A stretch of 19,525 nucleotides of DNA. It comes from JACVRW01 sp052038485 (GTDB taxonomy: Bacteria > Actinomycetota > Thermoleophilia > Solirubrobacterales > Thermoleophilaceae). Below, piece after piece: positions 1 to 6,692 of this stretch (within the stretch, counting starts at the first letter, position 1; every line of letters starts with the position of its first letter). Below the pieces are notes generated by a model. The model was not told the DNA's origin. It did no database searches and was given only the letters and a program-made list of their open reading frames with translations. A program made the position numbers and the translations under genes. The stretch lies in NCBI GenBank assembly GCA_052038485.1, contig JBQGCL010000105.1, positions 1 through 19,525 on the forward strand, given 5' to 3'.

Positions 1-622
1 GGCCGCTGTGCAGGTCGGCCTCGCCGACGGCGGCGTTGCGGATCACGTCGCGCATCCGCAGGTTGAGCATGTGCCCGAGCGTCGGGGTCGCGAGCGGGCC
101 GAGCTGGCGCAGCGACTCGGCGTAGCGCAGCCCGAGGTCGCGCTCGTTGTCGCCGGGTTGGAGCAGGGCCTCGCCGAAGGTCGACATCAGACCGGCCGCG
201 ACGTTGCCCATCGCCTGGCTCATCAGGCGCGTCAGGTCGAGGAACTGCTCGCGCTCGAGCCCCGACGCGAGCAGCGCGGCGGCGCCCTCGGCGAGCTGAA
301 GGTCGTCCTCGGTCAGTGCGCGCTCCGCCGGGTCGATCGCGGGCGCGCCGAGCGCGCGGCGCGCCTCGGCCAGGAACGGCAGGTCGAGCCCGGTCCGCTC
401 GGCCAGCTCGAGCTGCGTGTAGCGCGGCTCCTCGGCCGCCAGCACGCGCTCGACCGGCAGCAGCGCCAGGCGCCCCTCGGCGGTGGCCCGCCTCAGCTCG
501 TCGAGCGAGGCGCCGTCCTGCTCGAGTGCGCGCAGCAGGTCGAGCCGCGCCTGGCGCGCGGGCTCGCCGGCCAGCCCGTCGAGCAGGCCTTCAGCTTCGA
601 AGTCGATCGCCACGGGCCACAT
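1..622 (-). CDS. Adenylate cyclase, N-terminal regulatory domain (partial, 3' end outside window)
   Basis: The minus strand reads 207 codons without a stop from an ATG at 622 to the left edge; the catalytic half lies outside. Visible protein starts MWPVAIDFEAEGLLDGLAGE and is helical throughout, with landmarks YTQLELAERTGLDLPFLAEA, LLASGLEREQFLDLTRLMSQ, a LQPGDNERDLGLRYAESL segment and LATPTLGHMLNLRMRDVIRN. This order resembles the autoinhibitory N-domain of the pH-sensing class III cyclase Rv1264 of Mycobacterium tuberculosis (Y..ELAE..G, GL...Q, PG..E.DL, ML...R), which precedes a C-terminal catalytic domain making cAMP. The ATG is supported by a strong Shine-Dalgarno sequence at 632-639. 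The gene is divergent from the GcvT-like gene and shares its 85-bp upstream region. What remains uncertain is whether an intact catalytic domain follows; without it the protein could be a cyclase-derived regulator. Confidence 0.8.
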   Translation of the reverse strand, partial: MWPVAIDFEAEGLLDGLAGEPARQARLDLLRALEQDGASLDELRRATAEGRLALLPVERVLAAEEPRYTQLELAERTGLDLPFLAEARRALGAPAIDPAERALTEDDLQLAEGAAALLASGLEREQFLDLTRLMSQAMGNVAAGLMSTFGEALLQPGDNERDLGLRYAESLRQLGPLATPTLGHMLNLRMRDVIRNAAVGEADLHSG

Positions 623-631
623 CGTGACTGA

Positions 632-639
632 TCCTCCCC
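632..639 (-). promoter_or_regulatory. Strong ribosome binding site of the cyclase gene
   Basis: On the minus strand GGGGAGGA lies 9 nt before the ATG at 622. It is the clearest Shine-Dalgarno match in the window and fixes this start; several other genes here have none. Confidence 0.7.
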
Positions 640-642
640 AAC

Positions 643-682
643 GGGTAGGGAATACCCTCCCTAGGGGCAGTGTGGGGTAGGG
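643..682. promoter_or_regulatory. Putative operator region (site 1) between cyclase and GcvT-like genes
   Basis: Positions 643-657 read GGGTA-GGGAA-TACCC, a perfect 5-bp inverted repeat with a 5-nt spacer. A second overlapping inverted repeat, TAGGG (646-650) / CCCTA (659-663), follows. The octamer GGGTAGGG recurs at 675-682, 32 bp (about three helical turns) from its first copy at 643-650. The ten bases AGGGAATACC at 647-656 recur exactly at 2586-2595 before the methyltransferase fusion gene. The main inverted repeat is centred about 58 bp before the ATG at 708, a position typical of activators. Binding by the neighbouring LuxR-type regulator is inference. Confidence 0.5.
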
Positions 683-692
683 GAAGGCGATC

Positions 693-698
693 TAGCAT
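693..698 (+). promoter_or_regulatory. Candidate -10 box of the GcvT-like gene
   Basis: TAGCAT fits the actinobacterial -10 consensus TANNNT and ends 9 nt before the ATG at 708. No Shine-Dalgarno sequence lies between them, so transcription would start at or within a few bases of the start codon. No clear -35 hexamer is visible, which fits a promoter needing an activator. Confidence 0.45.
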
Positions 699-707
699 CG
701 CCTTTCG

Positions 708-1388
708 ATGGGAACCGTCTCGGTCGAGACCGCGTATGACCCTCTGCGTCCCCCCGGCGCCGTCATGGTGCAGCGCGACGGGTTGCCGGTCGTCGGCCAC
801 TACGGCTCAGTGGCCGCCGAGATCGCCGTCAGCACCAAGGCCGCCGGGCTGGTCGATCGCTCTAGCCTCCGTCAACTTGCGATCACCGGCCCGGAGGCCT
901 TGGTGGATCACGTACTTGCCACCGCGGTGCCCGATGGCGCCCCTGCTCCGGGGCGCGCCGTTTGCGTCGCCGGGACGTGGTGTTGCCGCGCCACGGCCCG
1001 GCGCGCGATCGTCGCCGGCGGCCCGAGCGCGATCGCACGCTGGCGTCAGGTCTCGGGCCGCGCGATCTCGACCGCCGGCCTGGCGGTGGAGGTCGAGCTG
1101 CTCGTGGACGCCGCCGCGCTCTCGCTCGTAGGGCCGCGCTCGACTCGGATCGTCGCCGCCACCGGGCTGCCCGCCGACCTCGAGGTGGGCGGGGTGGGCG
1201 ACGGCAGCCTCGCCGGCGCGCCCGTCAACGTCGTGCGCGAGGACGCCGACCACTACCTGCTGCTGTTCGAGCAGGGCCATCCGCCGGCCGTCTGGCAGGC
1301 GCTCTGGGAAGCGGGCCGCGACTGCGGCCTGGCGCCGGTCGGCAACGAGGCGCTCGAGCTCTTGCAGGCGGCCTCACACCGCCCCTAA
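708..1388 (+). CDS. Minimal GcvT-fold (aminomethyltransferase / sarcosine oxidase gamma-like) protein
   Basis: 226 aa. After a short leader the protein reads GSVAAEIAVSTKAAGLVDRS (about residues 33-52), matching the start of the GcvT folate-binding domain, where GcvT has GLFDVSH; then LAITGPEAL, a mid-domain VGPRSTRIVAATG like the GcvT VQGPNA region, HYLLLFEQGHPPAVWQALWE, and a terminal APVGNEALELLQ where GcvT has GLGARDTLRLE. The family binds tetrahydrofolate and moves or captures one-carbon units; relatives include GcvT, YgfZ and SoxG. The protein stops right after this domain, so the C-terminal barrel of GcvT (about 360 aa) is absent and the length is nearer SoxG. No other glycine cleavage or sarcosine oxidase gene is in the window. 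The next gene, a LuxR-type regulator, begins 39 bp downstream. Family membership is fairly clear; the reaction is unknown. Confidence 0.7.
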   Translation: MGTVSVETAYDPLRPPGAVMVQRDGLPVVGHYGSVAAEIAVSTKAAGLVDRSSLRQLAITGPEALVDHVLATAVPDGAPAPGRAVCVAGTWCCRATARRAIVAGGPSAIARWRQVSGRAISTAGLAVEVELLVDAAALSLVGPRSTRIVAATGLPADLEVGGVGDGSLAGAPVNVVREDADHYLLLFEQGHPPAVWQALWEAGRDCGLAPVGNEALELLQAASHRP

Positions 1389-1403
1389 CGGCTAGGGCAA
1401 AAC
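1383..1403. promoter_or_regulatory. Putative operator (site 2) upstream of the LuxR-type regulator
   Basis: CCCTA (1383-1387), 5 nt, then TAGGG (1393-1397) form a perfect inverted repeat that overlaps the stop codon of the GcvT-like gene. The sequence from 1387 (AACGGCTAGGGCAAAACCTG) aligns with site 1 from 640 (AACGGGTAGGGAATACCCTC) at most positions. The site is centred about 30 bp before the regulator's ATG and overlaps where its -35 region would be, so autorepression is a reasonable guess. Confidence 0.4.
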
Positions 1404-1415
1404 CTGCCCAGAAGG

Positions 1416-1421
1416 TAAGGT
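1416..1421 (+). promoter_or_regulatory. Candidate -10 box of the LuxR-type regulator gene
   Basis: TAAGGT matches TANNNT and is 6 nt before the ATG at 1428, which suggests a leaderless transcript. An alternative reading is that AAGG within the same bases is a weak ribosome binding site on a transcript from the gene upstream. Confidence 0.4.
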
Positions 1422-1427
1422 AAGCGC

Positions 1428-2570
1428 ATGAGCGCGGCACCCGCGCGGGCGCGCGACGACGAGCTCGATGCACGCGTGGCCACGGCCATGGAGCACGTGG
1501 CGGCGGTGCTGCCCGCGCCCGGCAGCGAGGCGCTGCCCAGGGTCGCCGACTTCCACACCGCCCATCGCGAGGTCGAGGATGCGCTGCGCGCCGTCGTCGA
1601 GGAGCTGCGCGACGGGCATCCGGGGCGCGCCGACCTGTGGTCGACGCTGATCGAGCTGCACCAGATCCAGCGCGAGCTGGTCGAGCAGCGGCTCGTGCAG
1701 CGGCTCGAGGCGCTGGAGCGGGTGCGGGCGGCGCTCGGCCGGCTGCGCGAGCTCGGGCCGGTCAGCGAGATCCTGCGCCGCGGCGCCGCCGAGCTGAGCG
1801 AGAGCTGTGGGCTCGACCGCGTGCTGCTGAGCCGCATCCAGGAGGCCCAGCTGCTGCCCGTGCAGGCGCACTTCCGCGACGACCCGGACGGTGCCGAGCA
1901 GGCCGTCGAGCAGCTGCGCGAGCAGCCGCTGGCGCTCGAGTACCCCGTCATCGAGACCGAGCTGATGCGCCGCCGGCGAGCGACGATCGTGCCCACCGCC
2001 GGCAGCAACCCGCGCGTGCAGCGGCCGCCGATCCCGGTCGCGGAGGGCCTGTCGTACGTGGCTGCCCCGGTCGTGCTCGACGGCGCGGCGATCGGCTTCT
2101 TCCACGGCGCCTACGCCGACCGCCACGTCGAGCAGCTCGAGCGCGACGCCGTCTGGGCGTTCGCGGACGGCTTCGCCCAGGTGTTCGAGCGCGCCGTGCT
2201 GCGCCGGCGGGTGCGCGAGCAGCGACGCCAGCTGCGTGAGCTGGTCGCCTGGACCGACGCGATGGCGGCCGACCTGTCGGAGGGCGCGATCGAGCTCGAG
2301 GTGGAAAGCGAGCCGACGGCCTCCGCCGTGCGCCCGGCGGCGCTGCCGGCGGCGGGCGCGGACACCTCGCACCTGGGCGACCTGCTGACGCGGCGCGAGC
2401 TCGACGTCCTGCGGCTGATGGCGCGCGGCGACAGCAACAAGGCGATCGCCACCGAGCTGGTCGTCTCGGAGGGGACCGTCAAGTTCCACGTCAAGAACAT
2501 CCTGCGCAAGCTGAGCGCCGCCAACCGGGTCGAGGCGGCGTCCCGCTACATGGAGCTGATGCGGCGATGA
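1428..2570 (+). CDS. GAF-domain LuxR/NarL-type transcriptional regulator
   Basis: 380 aa. Residues about 50-110 are charged and helical, likely coiled coil (HREVEDALRAVVEELRDG, QRELVEQRLVQRLEALERVR). Residues about 110-265 look like a GAF sensor domain (ILRRGAAELSESCGLDRVLL, then the core strand LSYVAAPVVLDGAAIGFFHG). A second helical linker and an Ala/Pro-rich hinge lead to a C-terminal LuxR helix-turn-helix at 319-380, with LTRRELDVLRLMARGDSNKA, the recognition segment VSEGTVKFHVKNILRKL and a closing NRVEAA. There is no receiver domain with a phosphorylatable Asp, so it should respond to a small ligand or redox signal through GAF rather than to a kinase. It sits between the GcvT-like and methyltransferase genes, and the gaps before all three carry related sequence elements, making it their probable regulator and its own. 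The ligand is not predictable from sequence. Confidence 0.85.
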   Translation: MSAAPARARDDELDARVATAMEHVAAVLPAPGSEALPRVADFHTAHREVEDALRAVVEELRDGHPGRADLWSTLIELHQIQRELVEQRLVQRLEALERVRAALGRLRELGPVSEILRRGAAELSESCGLDRVLLSRIQEAQLLPVQAHFRDDPDGAEQAVEQLREQPLALEYPVIETELMRRRRATIVPTAGSNPRVQRPPIPVAEGLSYVAAPVVLDGAAIGFFHGAYADRHVEQLERDAVWAFADGFAQVFERAVLRRRVREQRRQLRELVAWTDAMAADLSEGAIELEVESEPTASAVRPAALPAAGADTSHLGDLLTRRELDVLRLMARGDSNKAIATELVVSEGTVKFHVKNILRKLSAANRVEAASRYMELMRR

Positions 2571-2571
2571 T

Positions 2572-2611
2572 CACCTCCGGAGGGCAGGGAATACCTCTCG
2601 GACGGGAGGTG
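2572..2611. promoter_or_regulatory. Putative operator (site 3) upstream of the methyltransferase fusion gene
   Basis: GGGCA-GGGAA-TACCT at 2582-2596 is an imperfect copy of the site 1 inverted repeat, and AGGGAATACC (2586-2595) is identical in both. It lies inside a wider inverted repeat, CACCTCC (2572-2578) and GGAGGTG (2605-2611), which could form a 7-bp stem with a 26-nt loop. The core is about 49 bp before the GTG at 2638 or 61 bp before the alternative ATG at 2650, again an activator-like distance. TAAGAC at 2631-2636 is a possible -10 box, off consensus in its last base. Confidence 0.45.
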
Positions 2612-2637
2612 CCGAGGGCAGGGGCCGGGGTAAGACT

Positions 2638-4392
2638 GTGTCGAGGGAGATGAAGAGCGACGCAGCCAGCGCGACCGCCTACGGGCGCATCGCGGAGATG
2701 ATCGCGGCGGACCGCTGCGTCGTGCTCGACGGGGGCACGGCCACCGAGCTGCACGGCGCCGGCGACCGGCCTGGCGACGACGAGGGCCTGTGGGGCACCC
2801 GGGCGCTCGTCCACGATCCGGAGCAGGTGGCCGAGGTGCACCGCCGCTACGCGGCGATCGGCTGCGACGTGATCTCCACCAACACCTGGGGCCTGCCGAG
2901 CGCGCTGCGCGAGGACGGCCCGCGCCTGTGGGAGAGCACGCGGCCGGTGCACTGGATGGACGTGGCGCGGCGCGGGCTCGCAGTGGTGCGCGAGTCGATC
3001 GAGGCCGAGGGCCGAACCGGCGAGTGCGCGGTGGCGTTCAGCCTCAACGGCGAGGTCGACAGCCCGGAGGGCCAGGAGACGATCCGGCTGCTCAGCCGCC
3101 CGCTCGAGGAGGACCCGCCCGATCTGATCCTGGTCGAGACGCTCTCGCTGGTCGGACCGTCGATCTACGTGACGGTCGAGACCCTGCTCGAGACCGGTCT
3201 GCCGGTCTGGCTCAGCTTCAGGCGTTGCCGCCATGGCGTCTGCGGCGTGTACGGCCAGCACTGGGGCGGCCCCGAGGGCGACCTGTTCGGCCGCGCGGCG
3301 CGCCGCTTCGAGGAGATGGGCGTGGGCGCGCTGCTGGTCAACTGCATCCCGCCCGACCACGTGGCGGGCATGGTCTCGTGGCTGCGCGACTTCACCGACA
3401 TGCCGCTGGGCGTGTACCCCAACCTCGGCTACCTGACCAGCGACGGCTGGCGCTTCGACGAGGAGATCACGGGCGAGCGCTACGCCGAGATGGCGGTCGA
3501 GTGGCGCGAGGAGGGCGCGCAGATCATCGGCGGATGCTGCGGCGTCGGCCCCGAGCTGATCGGCGCGGCGCGCGAGGCGCTAGCCAACACCAAGCCCGGC
3601 AACCAGCGTCCCGAGCGCCTCGTCGAGACCAACGGGGCGGGCCTGAAGCCCCCGCCGTCCACGGTCGAGCCGCCGCCCTGGCGCGACCTCAAGAACCGCG
3701 ACCTGTTCCCGCTGCCGCTGCCGGAGATCGCCGTCGACGATGGCGTGTTCGTCCCGACCCAGGGCAGCTTCCTGGCGTGGCGCCACCTGTTCGAGGAGCG
3801 CATCGGCAACCGCCAGCGCTGCCTGGACATCGGCTGCGGCACGGGCATCCTCACCGTCCAGCTCGCCCTCAACGGGGCGGCTCATGTGCACGCGATCGAC
3901 ATCGAGCCCGCGGCGGTCGCGAACACACTCGCGAACGCCTTCCGCAACGGTGTCGCAGACCGCGTCAGCGGGGCGACCGTCGACCTCTACCCGTGGGTCC
4001 CGGAGGAGCGCTACGAGACGATCGTGGCGAGCCTCTACCAGATGCCCGTCGACCCGGCCGAGCAGGTTTCCACGCACCGGCCGCTCGACTACTGGGGCCG
4101 CAACCTGCTCGACCACCTGATCGCGCTGCTGCCCGAGGCGCTCGCCGAGGACGGCGTCGCCTACCTGATGCAGCTCTCGATCCTGAGCCAGGAGCGGACC
4201 TCCGCCCTGCTCGCCGAGCGCGGCTTCGAGGCCAAGGTGGTCGACTACTCGTTCTTCGAGGTCACCGAGCTGTTTCACCGCAGCCGCGAGCACATCGCCC
4301 ACGTGGAGGAGCTGACCGACGCCTACCACCTGACCTTCGGCGGTCAGGAGGTCATGGTCGCGTACCTCTTGGAGGTCCGCCGCAAGAACTAA
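2638..4392 (+). CDS. Fused homocysteine S-methyltransferase and class I SAM-dependent methyltransferase
   Basis: 584 aa. Residues about 25-315 form a zinc-type homocysteine/betaine-homocysteine S-methyltransferase barrel: VVLDGGTATEL (28-38), ISTNTWG, and zinc ligands C236 (LLVNCIPP) and C300-C301 (IGGCCGVGPE), so the thiol-methylating site looks complete. A Pro-rich linker (about 320-370) joins a Rossmann methyltransferase: SAM motif I DIGCGTG at 397-403, acidic DIE at 421-423 after motif II, resembling PrmA/PrmC-like enzymes. The usual motif IV (N/D-PP-Y) is replaced by ASLYQMP, so the acceptor is uncertain. The barrel would produce methionine from a methyl donor; the second domain would consume SAM. 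The GTG at 2638 is used; an ATG at 2650 (residue 5) is possible and changes little. The stop is 10 bp before priA. Domain calls are firm, the joint function is not. Confidence 0.85.
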   Translation: MSREMKSDAASATAYGRIAEMIAADRCVVLDGGTATELHGAGDRPGDDEGLWGTRALVHDPEQVAEVHRRYAAIGCDVISTNTWGLPSALREDGPRLWESTRPVHWMDVARRGLAVVRESIEAEGRTGECAVAFSLNGEVDSPEGQETIRLLSRPLEEDPPDLILVETLSLVGPSIYVTVETLLETGLPVWLSFRRCRHGVCGVYGQHWGGPEGDLFGRAARRFEEMGVGALLVNCIPPDHVAGMVSWLRDFTDMPLGVYPNLGYLTSDGWRFDEEITGERYAEMAVEWREEGAQIIGGCCGVGPELIGAAREALANTKPGNQRPERLVETNGAGLKPPPSTVEPPPWRDLKNRDLFPLPLPEIAVDDGVFVPTQGSFLAWRHLFEERIGNRQRCLDIGCGTGILTVQLALNGAAHVHAIDIEPAAVANTLANAFRNGVADRVSGATVDLYPWVPEERYETIVASLYQMPVDPAEQVSTHRPLDYWGRNLLDHLIALLPEALAEDGVAYLMQLSILSQERTSALLAERGFEAKVVDYSFFEVTELFHRSREHIAHVEELTDAYHLTFGGQEVMVAYLLEVRRKN

Positions 4393-4395
4393 CGT
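4390..4395 (+). promoter_or_regulatory. Candidate -10 box of priA
   Basis: TAACGT includes the TAA stop codon of the upstream gene and is 7 nt before the priA GTG at 4403. There is no Shine-Dalgarno sequence in the 10-bp gap. It fits the TANNNT leaderless pattern seen at other starts here; simple read-through from the upstream gene is the alternative. Confidence 0.4.
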
Positions 4396-4402
4396 CGGTG
4401 CG

Positions 4403-6670
4403 GTGATCGCGAAGGTCGAGCCGCTCACGCCCGCGCGCGCCCTGCGCGGCCCGTTCGACTACCGGCTCGGCGACGAGCTGGCCGGGGTCGGGGTGGGGAG
4501 CATGCTGGTGGTGCCTTTCGGCCGGCGGCGGCTGCTGGGCGTGGTCGTCGACCTGGCCGGCACGAGCGAGGTGCCCGCCGAGCGGCTCGTGGAGCCGCTG
4601 TCCGCGCTGGAGGCCGACGTGCCGGAGGCGCTCGTGCGACTGGGGCTGTGGGTGGCCGAGGAGTACGTCTCGACGCCCGCGCGCGGGCTGGCGTTGGTGC
4701 TGCCGCCCGGGACCGGGACCGGGTCGGCGCGGCCGCTGCGCCCGCGCCGCTCGCTGCGGGCCGCGCTCACCGAAGCCGGCCGCGGCGCGGGCGACCTGCG
4801 CGGAGAGCGAACCCCTGCGAAGGCGGCCGAGCCGCCTGCTTCGGGCCTCGGCGAGCGCCAGCGAGCGGTGCTCGACGCGCTCGCCGCCGGGCCGATGAGC
4901 GCCGCGGCGGTCGTGCGCCTGGTGGGCGCCGACCACTCGACGCTGCGCAGCCTGGAGAAGCGCGGCCTCGTGAGGGTGGAGCAGGCCGCCGAAGCGCCCC
5001 GGCGGCCGCGGATCGAGGGCGTGGGGGCCCGCGCCGGAGCGGTGGAGCCGACGGCGGCCCAGGGCGCCGCGCTCGAAGCGATCGTGGCGCGATTGGACGC
5101 GACCGCGAAGCGGCCGCGGCACGAGGGTGTCACGCTCGACAGCGGGCCGCTCGGCGAGGGCGTCGCGCGCGGCGAGCCGCTCCTGCTGCACGGCGTGACC
5201 GGCAGCGGCAAGACCGAGGTCTATCTCCGCTCGGTCGCGGCGGCGCTCGAGCGGGGTCGCTCCGCGATCGTGCTCGTCCCCGAGATCGCGCTCACCCCGC
5301 AGACCGCCGGCCGCTTCGTCGAGCGCTTCGGCGACGCCGTGGCGATCATGCACTCGCAGCTGTCCGCGCGCGAGCGCTATGACGAGTGGTGGCGGATGCG
5401 CCGCGGCGAGGCGCGTGTCTGCGTCGGCCCGCGGTCGGCGGTGTTCGCGCCGTTCGACGACCTCGGCCTGATCGTCGTCGACGAGGAGCACGACTCCTCG
5501 TACAAGCAGGAGGGCGACCCGCGCTACGACGCGCGTGTCGTGGCAGAGCGGCGGGCCGAGCTGGAGGGTGCGCTGCTCGTTGCCGGCAGCGCCACGCCGC
5601 GGCCCGAGAGCCAGGTCCGCTACGAGCGTCTCGAGCTGCGCGAGCGGGTGGACGGTCGCGGCCTGCCGCCGGTGGAGGTCGTCGGCATGGCCGGTGTGGC
5701 GGGGCCGCTCCACGAGCGCACCCGCCAGGAGCTCGACGGCGTTCGCCGCCGCGGGGAGAAGGCGATCGTGCTGCTCAACCGGCGCGGGTGGTCGAACTTC
5801 CTCTCGTGCCGCGTGTGCGGTCGCGTCTGGGAGTGCCCCGACTGCGACGTGACGCTCGTGCTGCACCAGGCCTCAGGCGAGCTCGCCTGCCATCACTGCG
5901 GCCACCGCGAGCGGGTCCCGTCCGAGTGCCCCGACTGCGGCTCGGTCTCGGTGGCGCGCCACGGCACCGGCACCGAGCAGCTCGAGCGCGAGCTCGAGCA
6001 GGTGGTCAGGCCGCTGCCGGTGTTCCGGCTCGACTCCGATGTCGCCGCCGGCTCCGGCATCGCCGGGGTGCTGCGGGCGTTCGAGTCGGCCGAGTCAGGC
6101 GTGCTGGTCGGCACGCAGATGGTCGCCAAGGGGCACGACTTCCCCGACGTCACGCTCGGCGTCGTGCTGGACGCAGACGCGACGCTGCGCTTCCCCGACT
6201 TCCGTGCCGAGGAGCGCACCTTCGCGCTGGTCGCGCAGCTGGCCGGCCGCAGCGGCCGCGGTGAGCGCGCTGGCCGCGTGATCGTGCAGGCGCTCGAGCC
6301 GCAGGCGCGCGCGCTGAGCCACGCTGCCGCGCACGACGCCACCGGCTTCCTGGCCGACGAGCTGCCGCGCCGCGAGGTGTTCGCATACCCGCCCTACGGC
6401 CACTTGATCAGAATCGTCTGCTCGTGCGAGCAGGCCGGCCCCGAGCACGAGGCCGCCGCGGCGGTACGCGAGCTGATCGAGGCCGCCGGCGTGCCGGTGC
6501 TGGGGCCCGCGCCCCTGTTCCGGCGCCAGGCGCGCCACCGCGCCCAGCTGGTCGTGCGCTCGCGCCAGCGGGAGCCGGCGATCGCAGCGGTCCGCGACGC
6601 TGTCGAGGCGGTCGCGGGCGACCGCGCGCACGGCGCCGTGGCGTTCGCGGTGGACGTGGACCCGCAGTAA
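4403..6670 (+). CDS. priA: Primosomal protein N' (replication restart helicase PriA)
   Basis: 755 aa, normal length. The N-terminal DNA 3'-end binding region (FDYRLGDEL, GSMLVVPFGRR, YVSTPARGLALVLPP) precedes a winged-helix stretch (about 150-200) and a superfamily 2 helicase core with Walker A GVTGSGKTEVY (264-274) and DEEH at 360-363. A zinc-binding insert carries eight cysteines in four CxxC pairs: 469/472, 478/481, 496/499 and 509/512. Later motifs are ILIG-equivalent VLVGTQMVAKGHDFP and QLAGRSGRGERAG. PriA reloads the replicative helicase at collapsed forks. All ATPase residues are present, unlike PriA of Streptomyces and Mycobacterium, which as I recall have lost the helicase motifs. 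The GTG start is 10 bp after the methyltransferase stop; def follows after 22 bp, a common bacterial pairing (priA-def-fmt), though fmt is not here. Confidence 0.97.
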   Translation: MIAKVEPLTPARALRGPFDYRLGDELAGVGVGSMLVVPFGRRRLLGVVVDLAGTSEVPAERLVEPLSALEADVPEALVRLGLWVAEEYVSTPARGLALVLPPGTGTGSARPLRPRRSLRAALTEAGRGAGDLRGERTPAKAAEPPASGLGERQRAVLDALAAGPMSAAAVVRLVGADHSTLRSLEKRGLVRVEQAAEAPRRPRIEGVGARAGAVEPTAAQGAALEAIVARLDATAKRPRHEGVTLDSGPLGEGVARGEPLLLHGVTGSGKTEVYLRSVAAALERGRSAIVLVPEIALTPQTAGRFVERFGDAVAIMHSQLSARERYDEWWRMRRGEARVCVGPRSAVFAPFDDLGLIVVDEEHDSSYKQEGDPRYDARVVAERRAELEGALLVAGSATPRPESQVRYERLELRERVDGRGLPPVEVVGMAGVAGPLHERTRQELDGVRRRGEKAIVLLNRRGWSNFLSCRVCGRVWECPDCDVTLVLHQASGELACHHCGHRERVPSECPDCGSVSVARHGTGTEQLERELEQVVRPLPVFRLDSDVAAGSGIAGVLRAFESAESGVLVGTQMVAKGHDFPDVTLGVVLDADATLRFPDFRAEERTFALVAQLAGRSGRGERAGRVIVQALEPQARALSHAAAHDATGFLADELPRREVFAYPPYGHLIRIVCSCEQAGPEHEAAAAVRELIEAAGVPVLGPAPLFRRQARHRAQLVVRSRQREPAIAAVRDAVEAVAGDRAHGAVAFAVDVDPQ

Positions 6671-6679
6671 GCGCGCAGC

Positions 6680-6685
6680 TAGACT
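6680..6685 (+). promoter_or_regulatory. Candidate -10 box of def, leaderless
   Basis: TAGACT lies in the 22-bp priA-def gap and ends 7 nt before the ATG at 6693. The intervening bases CGCGGCC contain no ribosome binding site. This is one of the cleanest TANNNT-N7-start arrangements in the window. Confidence 0.5.
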
Positions 6686-6692
6686 CGCGGCC

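Noticed and set aside
8..631. Plus-strand open frame of 207 codons
   Set aside because: It is exactly antisense to the cyclase regulatory domain, codon for codon, and its translation is low-complexity Arg/Ala/Gly/Leu without family motifs.
2572..2611. CACCTCC/GGAGGTG inverted repeat as a terminator of the LuxR gene
   Set aside because: The loop is long (26 nt) and no T-run follows; it is kept as part of a putative operator.
4352..5866. Minus-strand open frame of 504 codons across the start of priA
   Set aside because: Antisense shadow of the fusion gene end and priA; the Arg/His/Ala-rich translation has no domain pattern, while priA is unmistakable.
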